Shown piece by piece: positions 34,501-42,826 of a stretch of DNA of 64,000 nucleotides. Origin of the DNA: Butyricicoccus_A sp963620595. GTDB lineage: Bacteria > Bacillota > Clostridia > Oscillospirales > Butyricicoccaceae. The notes beneath the pieces were generated by a model that worked only from the letters and a program-made list of their open reading frames with translations, ran no database searches and had not been told where the DNA came from. Position 1 is the stretch's first letter; every line of letters begins with the position of its first letter. Location of the stretch: NCBI GenBank assembly GCA_963620595.1, contig CAVFAY010000011.1, positions 1 through 64,000 on the forward strand. Reading direction: 5' to 3'. The position numbers were made by a program, and so were the translations under genes.

Positions 34501-35829
34501 ATGGGTAAAAAAATTGTCACCTGCCTGATGGCGGTACTGTTGCTGTGCGGCAGCATGAGCGCACTCGCCGCTGCACCGCAGACCACTTCACAGAGTGTGT
34601 GTGTGATGGATGCAGATACGGGGGAGATTTTATATGAAAAAGATGCCTATACACAGCTGCCGATGGCGTCTATCACAAAGACGATGACGGCACTCGTTGC
34701 AATGGAAAACAGCGATTTGCAGGGAACGACGACCGCAACCAATGAGGCATTGGCAACCGTTGATTTGGCGTCAACGCGAATTGGCTTTGAAGCGGGAGAA
34801 AATCTGACGCTGGATGAGCTGATGTACTGCATGCTGGTTTATTCTGCCAATGATGCGGCGAATATTCTCGCGGCAGCTGTCGGCGGTACCGTAGATAACT
34901 TCGTTGCGATGATGAATGCAAAAGCAGAGGAGCTTGGCTGCACCCACACGCATTTTATGAATCCAAACGGCTTGGATGCTGATGGACATTACACCTGTGC
35001 GCATGACATGGCGATCATTACGCAGGCTGCCAATAAATATCCGGCATTTGCCAAGTATGCCGGTGCCGTGTGCTATACGCTGCCGGCGGATAATGTCATT
35101 GGGGACGGCTGGCAGATTAAGACCAAGGTCAATGCCTTAGAGCAGGGAGATCCAGTGTATGATGCGCGTATTTACGCCGCCAAGACTGGATGGACAACCA
35201 AGGCACACAATACATTTATCGCTTGCGCCAAGACGAAAGACGGCGGCAATATGATCGTAACTCTGCTCAACTGCCCGGTAAAAAACGGTATTTTTACGGA
35301 AACCACCGCTCTGCTCAATTACGCGGAGAGTGCGTATCCGAAGCTGACGGTATCCACAGATGCCTTTGAAAAAAAAGCAAAGAAAGCCGTAAAAAAAGCG
35401 GGCGGGAAGCTGGATGAAGCGGAGCTTCAAGATGTCACCCTTCGCCTGCCGGCGAGCATGACGGAAAACGATCTGTCTTATGCCTGCGCCAAGACGCCGT
35501 CCGGCGTACAGCTTCAAATCTCGGTTGCAGAGGGCAGCCGAAAAGCCTATCAGGATGAGACCGGCTTAGACGGATCTGTGCCGCTGGCAACAGTACTGCT
35601 TCCGGTTGTCGATGAGAAAACAGACAAACAGGGACAGAACGTGCAGACGGATGAGTCGGAGCAGCAGGGGGCATTGGCTTCCGTGCAGCAAAAGTTGAGT
35701 GGTCTGCCAAAGCTCGCGCAGGATGCACTGATTGGCGCAAGCATTGTGATCTGTGCCATTGTCCTAATGTTTGCAATTTTGTTTGTCATCAGACTGCACA
35801 ATCAGAACAAACGCCGTAAGAAAAAGTAA
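34501..35829 (+). CDS. dacA: D-alanyl-D-alanine carboxypeptidase (serine-type PBP)
   Basis: A 442-residue class of low-molecular-mass penicillin-binding protein that trims the terminal D-alanine from peptidoglycan stem peptides. It has an N-terminal signal peptide (KKIVTCLMAVLLLCGS, cleavage expected after ALA). The SxxK motif is in ASITKTM, SxN in YSANDAAN and KTG in AAKTGWTTKAHN. A C-terminal single membrane span (about residues 410-435) with a basic tail (RRKKK) replaces the amphipathic anchor of the usual DacA. GATGGGAAGGAAAATAC precedes the ATG. Confidence 0.92.
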   Translation: MGKKIVTCLMAVLLLCGSMSALAAAPQTTSQSVCVMDADTGEILYEKDAYTQLPMASITKTMTALVAMENSDLQGTTTATNEALATVDLASTRIGFEAGENLTLDELMYCMLVYSANDAANILAAAVGGTVDNFVAMMNAKAEELGCTHTHFMNPNGLDADGHYTCAHDMAIITQAANKYPAFAKYAGAVCYTLPADNVIGDGWQIKTKVNALEQGDPVYDARIYAAKTGWTTKAHNTFIACAKTKDGGNMIVTLLNCPVKNGIFTETTALLNYAESAYPKLTVSTDAFEKKAKKAVKKAGGKLDEAELQDVTLRLPASMTENDLSYACAKTPSGVQLQISVAEGSRKAYQDETGLDGSVPLATVLLPVVDEKTDKQGQNVQTDESEQQGALASVQQKLSGLPKLAQDALIGASIVICAIVLMFAILFVIRLHNQNKRRKKK

Positions 35830-35851
35830 AGAAAGTCATCGCGGAGATACG

Positions 35852-35880
35852 AGCTGGAACCACAGGTTCCAGCTTTTTAT
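35852..35880 (+). terminator. Terminator of the carboxypeptidase gene
   Basis: AGCTGGAACC (35852-35861) pairs with GGTTCCAGCT (35865-35874), followed by T residues. It overlaps the end of the convergent ybaK-like gene. Confidence 0.85.
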
Positions 35881-36356
35881 TTTACCTCGATGTCGCCAAA
35901 TTTGCCGCGGATGAGACCGAGCAGAGCATTTGGCTCCAACTCAACCTGAAAACCGATGCGTCCGCCGGATACAATGACGGTCGGCAGCTCCCTTGCGGAA
36001 TCGCTGAGAACTGTCGGGAATTGTTTTTTCATACCGATGGGACTGCAGCCACCGCGGATATATCCAGTGAGTTTGTTGATGTCCTTGACATGAATCATCT
36101 GTACGGATTTTTCTCCCACAGCCTTTGCTGCTTTCTTGAGATCCAACTCAGCGGCAACCGGAATGACAAAGACATAATGTCCGCCGGATTTACCGGCAGT
36201 CACAAGGGTTTTATATACGCGCTCCAGCGGTTCGCCGATAGAGGTGGCAACGGAAATACCGTCTACATGTTCTCCGTCCGACTCGTAGCTGTGCGGCGTG
36301 TAGGGGATTTTTGCGCGGTCAAGCATACGCATGGCATTGGTTTTGTTTTCAGCCAT
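35877..36356 (-). CDS. ybaK: Cys-tRNA(Pro)/Cys-tRNA(Cys) deacylase, YbaK/EbsC family
   Basis: A 159-residue trans-editing protein that removes cysteine mischarged on tRNA-Pro. Family motifs seen are KTNAMRMLDRAKIPYTPHSY at the start, VYKTLVTAGK, the catalytic-lysine region FVIPVAAELDLKKAAKA, and GYIRGGCSPIGMKKQFP. AGGAGGCTTTTTCT lies before the start. It is monocistronic and divergent from the GntR gene. Confidence 0.93.
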   Translation of the reverse strand: MAENKTNAMRMLDRAKIPYTPHSYESDGEHVDGISVATSIGEPLERVYKTLVTAGKSGGHYVFVIPVAAELDLKKAAKAVGEKSVQMIHVKDINKLTGYIRGGCSPIGMKKQFPTVLSDSARELPTVIVSGGRIGFQVELEPNALLGLIRGKFGDIEVK

Positions 36357-36556
36357 AGAAAAAGCCTCCTGTTGTTGCGTGGAATGATACTGCTATTATA
36401 CACCAAAACGGCAGAAGAGACAGCGTTTTTTACGAAAACACAGAGGATTCGCAACAGCGGAAAAACGGACAGGCAGTCGCCCAACAACTGCAAGAGTTGT
36501 ATGCTGTGTCAGCGTTCAGAGAATGCCGAAAAAATAACAATCCTGAAAACGCAAAG

Positions 36557-36581
36557 GTGCACGCAAAATAATTGCGTGCAC
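36557..36581. repeat. Perfect 10-bp inverted repeat upstream of gntR
   Basis: GTGCACGCAA (36557-36566) and TTGCGTGCAC (36572-36581), separated by five bases, lie in the 444-base divergent gap between ybaK and gntR. A second GTGCAC core lies about 30 bases downstream in GTGTGCACGTG. It may be an operator for an unidentified regulator; there is no T-run to make it a terminator. The rest of this gap (36357-36750) holds no supported gene. Confidence 0.55.
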
Positions 36582-36751
36582 GCGCACATAATTAGTAAAA
36601 GTGTCGTGTGCACGTGCCCGCATTTTGTTGAAATTGCGAATTTACTTTCTGGCCGGAACGGAATATACTAAGTACAACAAGAACAAAAGCAGACAACGTC
36701 CACTCCAACATGTACCTCTGTAAACAAAAGGTTGGACAAGGTAACATAGGA

Positions 36752-36781
36752 GTCTATACCAGAATAAGAATAGGTCTAGAC
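36752..36781 (+). promoter_or_regulatory. Paired GntR-type operators (GTnTAnAC)
   Basis: GTCTATAC at 36752-36759 and GTCTAGAC at 36774-36781 both fit the GTnTAnAC core bound by GntR/HutC regulators. Their centres are 22 bp apart, about two helical turns, and they lie just before the gntR ribosome site. Autoregulation is likely. Confidence 0.65.
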
Positions 36782-36800
36782 AAGTAGAAAGGAGTTAGAA

Positions 36801-37529
36801 ATGAAACGCATGTCATCATCTCTGCGAGCAAAAGAAGAATTTATGGTACTGTGCCGCGAAGGTATGTATCAGGCGGGAGAACGCCTGCCATCTGAGACCA
36901 AAATGGCACAAAGATTCGGAATTAGCCGCGAAACATGGCGTGCCTCGCTGGAACTGCTCCGGCGAGAGGGCATTATTTACTCCAAACACGGCGTGGGAAC
37001 CTTCCTCATGGAAGTGTCCGCCAAGGCGGAAAATGATTTGACGCGCCTGTGTGCAGTCAGTGAAATGATTCGCCAGGCTGGCATCGCAGAGGGACGTTCC
37101 ACCTATACGACCGGTCTTACCATTCCATCCAGCGAGGTGGCATCCGCACTTGGCATCAAGTCCGGAATCAATGTCTTTTATGTCAATCGTACACGCTATG
37201 CCCAAAATGGCGAGCCGATCTGCTGCAGTATGCATTATATGCCGGTGTATCTGGCGGATGAGCTGGATCCGATGCATATGCCGGATTCACTGTTTTCCTA
37301 CTTTGAACGCCGAAAGGGCATCTTTGTCAGCCGTTCTTCAGCGCACATCCTGATTCCGCAGCACGATGATCCACTGGCTGTACAGCTGCGGGGAGAAGAT
37401 CAGAACATGCAGATTCTCGGCATGGAGCAGCAGCACTTTGATTCCCGCGGCAATCCGGTTCTGTATACCATAGATTATCTGCGAAGTGAAATCTTCAACT
37501 TTTCTGTGACTCGTATTCGCGAAAAGTAA
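36801..37529 (+). CDS. GntR-family transcriptional regulator (HutC/UTRA type)
   Basis: A 242-residue regulator. The winged helix-turn-helix is at about residues 10-70 (GMYQAGERLPSETKMAQRFG, then SRETWRASLELLRREGIIYS). A UTRA ligand domain covers about 95-240 (INVFYVNRTRYAQNGEPICC, SLFSYFERRKG). GAAAGGAGTTAGAA precedes the ATG. Two GTnTAnAC operators immediately upstream suggest that it represses its own gene. No catabolic operon follows, so its ligand and other targets are unknown; the downstream gene is convergent serA. Confidence 0.92.
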   Translation: MKRMSSSLRAKEEFMVLCREGMYQAGERLPSETKMAQRFGISRETWRASLELLRREGIIYSKHGVGTFLMEVSAKAENDLTRLCAVSEMIRQAGIAEGRSTYTTGLTIPSSEVASALGIKSGINVFYVNRTRYAQNGEPICCSMHYMPVYLADELDPMHMPDSLFSYFERRKGIFVSRSSAHILIPQHDDPLAVQLRGEDQNMQILGMEQQHFDSRGNPVLYTIDYLRSEIFNFSVTRIREK

Positions 37530-37619
37530 TAACTATTTGATTTTTCCAAACTTTTTCTATCTCTCTTTGTCGGCAGCTCCGCGCATACCTGTGTGGGGCT
37601 GCTACTTTTTTCTGCGTAC

Positions 37620-37653
37620 AAAAGCGCCGCCTCCCGAAGGAAGCGGCGCTTTT
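37620..37653. terminator. Bidirectional terminator between gntR and serA
   Basis: AAAAGCGCCGC pairs with GCGGCGCTTTT around a CTCCCGAAGGA-type apex; A- and T-runs flank both sides of the two convergent genes. Confidence 0.85.
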
Positions 37654-37678
37654 GCGGTAAATATATAGGAGATTATAG

Positions 37679-38845
37679 TTACTCGATAACACGGAACGAA
37701 ATGACGCCTTCTACAGCCTGCAGAGCAGCCTTGGTGTCGGCAGACAGCTCGTCATTAGTTTCCATGATGGTGTAAGCAATCTCGTCACGCGGACGGCTGC
37801 CCATGTTCTCAATGTTAATGCCCTGATTGGACAGCGTGGTGGACAGACGTGCGATCATATCCGGAATGTTGCGGTGCATGATGCAGATACGGATATCTGC
37901 TTCACGCGGAACGCGCAGATTCGGGAAGTTTACAGAGTTGCGGATTGTACCGGTTTCGAGGTATTCAATCAGCTCCTCAGCAGCCATGCGTGCGCAGTTG
38001 TCTTCGCTCTCCGGCGTGGAAGCACCCAGATGCGGCAGGCAGATCGCCTTCGGCTGTGCCAGCAGCTTCTCGGAAGCGAAGTCGGTCACATAGCAGGCGA
38101 TCTTGCCGGACTCCAGACCGGCGATGACAGCGTCCTCATCGCACAGACCGTTGCGGGCGAAGTTCAGGATGCGAACGCCATCCTTCATCTTCTCAATGCC
38201 TTCTGCACCGACAATGCCGCGGGTGGAATCCATCAGCGGTACATGAACGGTGATGTAGTCAGCCTTTTCAAAGATGTCGTTGAGATTTGCAGTATAAGCT
38301 ACGCCGCGCTGGATGTTCAGAGCAGCGTTTACGGACAGATACGGGTCATAACCGATGACGTCCATGCCCAGCTCGATGGCAGCGTTTGCCACGCGAACGC
38401 CGATGGCACCCAGACCGATGACGCCCAGCGTCTTGCCTGCGATTTCCGGACCTGCAAAATTGGACTTGCCTTTTTCAGCCAGCGCGCCGATCTGGTCGCC
38501 GTTGCCTGCGAGAGTCTTTACCCAATTTGCGCCGCCGATGATGTCACGGGAGGACAGCAGCAGACCGCACAGAACTAGCTCTTTTACGGCGTTTGCGTTT
38601 GCGCCCGGCGTGTTAAATACGACAATGCCCTTTTCCGTGCACTTCTTGAGCGGGATGTTGTTGACACCGGCGCCGGCACGGGCAATGCACTTGAGTCCCT
38701 TCGGGAACTCCAGATCGTGCAGCTTGGCAGAACGAACTAAGATGGCATCATAGTCCGTCAGATCCTCCGAATACTCGTAGGAATCCTTCTTGAGCAGGTC
38801 GAGACCTGCGTTAGAAATCTTATTAAACAGTTTTACCTGATGCAT
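37679..38845 (-). CDS. serA: D-3-phosphoglycerate dehydrogenase
   Basis: A 388-residue enzyme of the first step of serine synthesis. Its NAD domain carries GVIGLGAIGVRVANAAIELG, the substrate Arg is in LNFARNG and the catalytic His in CLPHLGASTPES. A C-terminal ACT domain (about residues 318-388, MIARLSTTLSNQGINIENM) suggests control by serine or a related ligand. It lies 28 bases after serC on the same strand, so the two form an operon. Confidence 0.94.
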   Translation of the reverse strand: MHQVKLFNKISNAGLDLLKKDSYEYSEDLTDYDAILVRSAKLHDLEFPKGLKCIARAGAGVNNIPLKKCTEKGIVVFNTPGANANAVKELVLCGLLLSSRDIIGGANWVKTLAGNGDQIGALAEKGKSNFAGPEIAGKTLGVIGLGAIGVRVANAAIELGMDVIGYDPYLSVNAALNIQRGVAYTANLNDIFEKADYITVHVPLMDSTRGIVGAEGIEKMKDGVRILNFARNGLCDEDAVIAGLESGKIACYVTDFASEKLLAQPKAICLPHLGASTPESEDNCARMAAEELIEYLETGTIRNSVNFPNLRVPREADIRICIMHRNIPDMIARLSTTLSNQGINIENMGSRPRDEIAYTIMETNDELSADTKAALQAVEGVISFRVIE

Positions 38846-38873
38846 GACAGAAAAATCTCCTTTTACAAGCCAA

Positions 38874-39959
38874 TTATTTGTTGTTCTTCTCGAACTTCTT
38901 CATGAAGTCGATGAGGTACTCAACGCCCTCAATCGGCATTGCATTGTAGATGGAAGCGCGCATACCGCCAACCAGACGATGACCCTTCAGGTTGGTCATA
39001 CCGGCGTCGATGGATTCCTGAATAAACTTCTTATCCAGATCGTCGTTGCCAGTGCGGAAGGTGACGTTCATGCGGGAGCGGGAAGCCTTCTGTGCAGCAC
39101 CCTTGTAAAAATCAGTAGAATCCAGATAGTCATACAGCATGCCGCTGCGGATGTCGGCATTCTTTGCCATTGCTTCCAGGCCGCCCATCTGCTCGACCCA
39201 CTCAGTGACGAGCTTCATCATGTAGATGGAGTACGTAGGAGGCGTGTTGTACATGCTGTTTTTGTCAGCCATCAGCTGGTAATCCAGCAGAACTGGCATG
39301 TTCTCGCGGTAGTGACCCATCAGGTCTTCGCGGATGATGACAACTGCCATACCGGCCGGACCCATGTTCTTCTGTGCACCGGCATAAATCAGGCCATACT
39401 TGGAAATATCCACCGGCTTAGACAGAATGTTGGAGGACATATCCGCAACAACCGGAACATCGCCGGTGTTCGGGTCATAGTGCCACTCGGTGCCGAAGAT
39501 GGTGTTGTTTGCGCAGATGTAGAAGTAGTCTGCATCCGGGCGAACGTCCAGCTGATCCGGCGTCGGAACCCAAGTAAAGTTGTCAGCTTCGGAGGTTGCA
39601 GCGATGTGAATGTCGCCGAACTTCTTTGCTTCCTTGTATGCATTGCGGGCAAAGTTGCCGGTGATGGCGTAATCAGCCTTGCCGGTTACCATGAGGTTCA
39701 GCGGAACTGCAGAGAACTGCATGGTTGCGCCGCCCTGCATGAACAGGATACGGTAGTTGTCCGGGATATTATATACGCGGCGCAGAACGTCCTGCGCACC
39801 GTTGATAATATCATCGTAGTACTTTGAACGGTGACTCATCTCCATAACTGACATGCCGGAACCGCCATAGTTTGTCATTTCTGCTGCTGCCTTCTCAAGG
39901 ACCGGCAGCGGCATCATGGACGGGCCAGCCGAAAAGTTATAAATTCTTCCTTTGGACAT
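38874..39959 (-). CDS. serC: Phosphoserine aminotransferase
   Basis: A 361-residue class V aminotransferase converting 3-phosphohydroxypyruvate to phosphoserine. The start GRIYNFSAGPSMMPLPVLEK is diagnostic. The PLP lysine is in YAGAQKNMGPAGMAVV. AAAGGCAGGTATTATT precedes the ATG. It is first in the serC-serA operon, with a promoter and an inverted repeat in its leader. No phosphoserine phosphatase gene is present in the window. Confidence 0.96.
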   Translation of the reverse strand: MSKGRIYNFSAGPSMMPLPVLEKAAAEMTNYGGSGMSVMEMSHRSKYYDDIINGAQDVLRRVYNIPDNYRILFMQGGATMQFSAVPLNLMVTGKADYAITGNFARNAYKEAKKFGDIHIAATSEADNFTWVPTPDQLDVRPDADYFYICANNTIFGTEWHYDPNTGDVPVVADMSSNILSKPVDISKYGLIYAGAQKNMGPAGMAVVIIREDLMGHYRENMPVLLDYQLMADKNSMYNTPPTYSIYMMKLVTEWVEQMGGLEAMAKNADIRSGMLYDYLDSTDFYKGAAQKASRSRMNVTFRTGNDDLDKKFIQESIDAGMTNLKGHRLVGGMRASIYNAMPIEGVEYLIDFMKKFEKNNK

Positions 39960-39985
39960 GAGAATAATACCTGCCTTTCAACGGT

Positions 39986-40024
39986 ACATAGGGATAAAAA
40001 AGAGTCAAATATCGGTCCCTATGT
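39986..40024 (-). repeat. Inverted repeat in the serC leader
   Basis: ACATAGGGA (39986-39994) and its exact complement TCCCTATGT (40016-40024) lie between the serC promoter and its start. In RNA this gives a 9-bp stem with a 21-base loop, or in DNA an operator-like element. No T-run completes a terminator and no T-box motif is seen. Confidence 0.5.
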
Positions 40025-40064
40025 AATCAGATAGTTTTACCAGTTCGTTCAAACTGACATTCTT

Positions 40065-40094
40065 ATTAAATCGCATTCAGGGCAGTATTGTCAA
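40065..40094 (-). promoter_or_regulatory. Promoter of serC-serA
   Basis: On the minus strand TTGACA (40094-40089) and TTTAAT (40070-40065) are separated by 18 bases, about 105 bases upstream of serC. Confidence 0.65.
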
Positions 40095-40238
40095 GATGTC
40101 AAACTGGTTTTCATCCGACTGCTGTAATTTAGCGCGTGAAAGCAAAAATTTTTGTCTATTTTTGCAGGACAAAGAAAGCAACCCTGCAAAGAATGATAAA
40201 AATACGGCAAAGTTGAGCACATTTGATGCAAAAGTCAG

Positions 40239-41315
40239 TCAGATATGACGTTTCGAACGCTTGAGCTGTAATCTGCCAGGGCAGGTTTCCGGAGCGAATT
40301 TCCAGTGACAGACCGGACAAGCAAAGCAGGTGCCGCTGTTGCGTCCCGCCTGAATATCATTGCCCCAGGACGGATTGACGAGATGTGCGCGGCCGGGAAC
40401 AATCATGTCTACGCCGGTGCGCTGTAAAATATCCTCCGCCTGCCCACCGGTTCGGATCTCATTGCAGGCAAAGACCGGAATAGACACTAGCTCTTTGATG
40501 CGTTGTGCGCCGTAAATGGCGGGCGTGTGCGGAAAATCAACGGGCTTTTCCAGATGTGCGCCCCAGTCACAGCCGTAATAGGCGTCGATGAAATCCAAAC
40601 CCTGATCTTCGCACCACTTTGCACTTGCCAAGCCGTCCTGCAGAGACGGCTCAAAGACGCCGAGACGAATGCCGAGAATGAAATCCGTCGGCGTCACGGC
40701 GCGGATGCCGTCAATGATGCGTTTGAGAATCAAGCGATCAGCGGCGTTGTAGGCATCGCTGCGGTGATTCAGATGGGCATTCAAAAACTCGCTGAGCAGA
40801 TAGCCGTGACAGGCGTGCAGCTCCACGCCGTCATATCCCGCCCGATAGGCGCGCTGGGCGGCATCGATAAAATCGCGTTCAATCTGCTGAATCTCAGAGA
40901 CCGTCAGTGCGCGGGCGCAGCGCGTGTGACCGCTGACCTGTACCATGCAGTCGCTTGGACAGACGCGATCTTGTTCCCGCGCCGCAAGAATGCCTGCGTG
41001 ACTGAGTTGGACAATCGCGGGCATTTTTGCTTCGTGAAAGATGTCGATCAGTTTCCGAAGGCCGTCTATTTGGCTGTCGTCCCAGATGCCGAGCTGATCG
41101 AGCGTCAGCCGCCCTTCGCGGCTGACGCTGGTCGCCTGCTGGATGACGAGACCTGCTCCGCCGTGCACGAGGGCGCGGTAATGGGAGAGAAACGGCTCCG
41201 TCACACATCCGTTCTCACTGCTCCATGTGTAGATGACAAGAGGCGGCACGCAAATGCGGCTGCGGAAATGAAACCCGTGCCAGTCCCAAGCTTCAAATAA
41301 CTTCTGATATGTCAT
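40239..41315 (-). CDS. NADH:flavin oxidoreductase, Old Yellow Enzyme family, with Cys-rich tail
   Basis: A 358-residue single-domain OYE barrel. The substrate-binding histidine pair and tyrosine are in ELHACHGYLLSEFLNAHLNH. The N-terminal cysteine seen in YqjM-type enzymes is replaced (PLVIYTW). The C-terminus ends in Cx2Cx2C followed by a fourth Cys eight residues later (CFACPVC, then TC). This resembles the iron-sulfur ligand cluster of 2,4-dienoyl-CoA reductase-like OYEs, but the following FAD/NAD domain of those enzymes is missing. TTGGGAGGTGCTCGT precedes the ATG. It is monocistronic; the substrate is unknown. Confidence 0.85.
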   Translation of the reverse strand: MTYQKLFEAWDWHGFHFRSRICVPPLVIYTWSSENGCVTEPFLSHYRALVHGGAGLVIQQATSVSREGRLTLDQLGIWDDSQIDGLRKLIDIFHEAKMPAIVQLSHAGILAAREQDRVCPSDCMVQVSGHTRCARALTVSEIQQIERDFIDAAQRAYRAGYDGVELHACHGYLLSEFLNAHLNHRSDAYNAADRLILKRIIDGIRAVTPTDFILGIRLGVFEPSLQDGLASAKWCEDQGLDFIDAYYGCDWGAHLEKPVDFPHTPAIYGAQRIKELVSIPVFACNEIRTGGQAEDILQRTGVDMIVPGRAHLVNPSWGNDIQAGRNSGTCFACPVCHWKFAPETCPGRLQLKRSKRHI

Positions 41316-41450
41316 ACGAGCACCTCCCAAATGCCAGATGTTCAAATTTGTTACCGTTTATTGTAACACTGTCTCTGCATCCCAACAATATCTTCGGTAA
41401 CATGCACCCAGATCCGGCACAAAAGACCTGAAAATACGGACGATTGCACC

Positions 41451-41479
41451 TTGTACCGGCGAGAGAAATGGCATATAAT
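41451..41479 (+). promoter_or_regulatory. Promoter of the femX-alr-holB run
   Basis: TTGTAC at 41451-41456 and TATAAT at 41474-41479, 17-base spacing, about 100 bases upstream of femX. Confidence 0.75.
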
Positions 41480-41577
41480 TAAAAAATATGCCGGAACGCG
41501 CATAGACGTTCGTTTGTTCCGGTGTTATAATGGAAATACGTATGAAATTCTGTTCCAATCGAATCAGGAGGATGGAA

Positions 41578-42825
41578 ATGTTTGAATTTGTAAATGACAA
41601 TACGCTGGCTGAATATGAAGCCTTTAATATGAGCCACCCGTTTGGCCATTTTGCTCAGTCCAAGAAGTGGGCAAACCTTAAAGATAACTGGAAGTGGGAA
41701 GCAATTATTGTCCGCGATGAGAACGGTGCGATCTGCGGTTCGCTCGCTGTGCTCATCCGCAATCTGCCGCATATGCCGTGGACACTGATGTATGGATGCC
41801 GCGGACCGGTCTGTGATCCGCACGACCGCGCAACCATGGAGCAGCTTATAGAGGGTGCTCGCGTGCTGGCAAAGAAGTACCATTCGTATGTGCTCAAGAT
41901 TGATCCGGATGTCTCCATTGAGGACAAGGAGTTTATCAAGGAGCTGGAGCATCTGGGCTTTAAGAATGCAACCGGTGACGGCAAGAACTTTGAGGGCATT
42001 CAGCCGAACTTCGTGTTCCGTCTGGATGTTTCCGAGATGAACGCCAAGAAGATCTATACCGCTGAGCCGGGCGAGGCATTCGACATCACTGTCGATGACA
42101 CGCAGGGCGAGGATGCGATCATGCACTTCAAGACGGATACCCGTACCAAGGTGCGCAAGGCAATCAAGCGCGGCGTCAAAATTAAGCTGGTCGGCAAGGA
42201 AATGATGCCGTTCTTCGCAAAGATGATGCTGGAGACCGGCCTGCGTGATGGATTTGTTACCCGTCCGGCAAGCTACTTCAATAAAATGCTGGACGCTATG
42301 GGCGACAATGCTCGTCTGTACATGGCGTTCTATGAGGATAAGCCGATTGCAGGCACACTTGCCATTTACTACGGCGACAAGGTTTGGTATTTGTACGGCG
42401 CATCTGCAAACGGCACCAAGGAATTTGACGTTCGTAAGCTGATGCCGAACTACTTATTGCAGTGGATGATGATTCAGTGGTCTCTGGAGAAGAAGTGCCG
42501 CATTTATGACTTCCGCGGCGTTTCCGGAGATCTGACACCGGACAACCCGCTCTACGGTCTGTACCGCTTTAAGAAGGATTTCAATGGCGATCTGGTACAG
42601 TTTGTCGGTGAATATGACCTTGTATTCAACAAGCCGGTATACTTTGCTGTTGTACACGGCCAGAGCACCTATCGCAACCTGCGCCGCAAGCGTTTCCTTA
42701 AAAAGAATGCTGCGATGGATACCTCGAAGCCGAAGAACCTGACCGGCGATCATCGCGGTGAGCAGAAACAGGCAAAGCCGGAAGAAAAGAAGGCTGAGGA
42801 CAACAAGCCGGAAGAGAACAAGTAA
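41578..42825 (+). CDS. femX: FemAB-type peptidoglycan bridge aminoacyltransferase
   Basis: A 415-residue Fem-family protein with two GNAT-like halves that adds amino acids from aminoacyl-tRNA to the lipid II stem peptide. Family segments are FGHFAQSKKWANLK near the N-terminus, TRTKVRKAIKRGVK near residue 200, and IYDFRGVSGDLTPDNPLYGLYRFKKDF near the C-terminus. A charged Lys/Glu-rich tail of about 40 residues follows. ATCAGGAGGATGG precedes the ATG at 41578. It is immediately followed by an alanine racemase gene, suggesting that both contribute to wall cross-link chemistry (inference); whether Gly, Ala or Ser is added cannot be read. Confidence 0.9.
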   Translation: MFEFVNDNTLAEYEAFNMSHPFGHFAQSKKWANLKDNWKWEAIIVRDENGAICGSLAVLIRNLPHMPWTLMYGCRGPVCDPHDRATMEQLIEGARVLAKKYHSYVLKIDPDVSIEDKEFIKELEHLGFKNATGDGKNFEGIQPNFVFRLDVSEMNAKKIYTAEPGEAFDITVDDTQGEDAIMHFKTDTRTKVRKAIKRGVKIKLVGKEMMPFFAKMMLETGLRDGFVTRPASYFNKMLDAMGDNARLYMAFYEDKPIAGTLAIYYGDKVWYLYGASANGTKEFDVRKLMPNYLLQWMMIQWSLEKKCRIYDFRGVSGDLTPDNPLYGLYRFKKDFNGDLVQFVGEYDLVFNKPVYFAVVHGQSTYRNLRRKRFLKKNAAMDTSKPKNLTGDHRGEQKQAKPEEKKAEDNKPEENK

Positions 42826-42826
42826 C

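Noticed and set aside
39960..40100. T-box riboswitch upstream of serC
   Set aside because: No T-box consensus, specifier loop or antiterminator arrangement is visible; only an inverted repeat.
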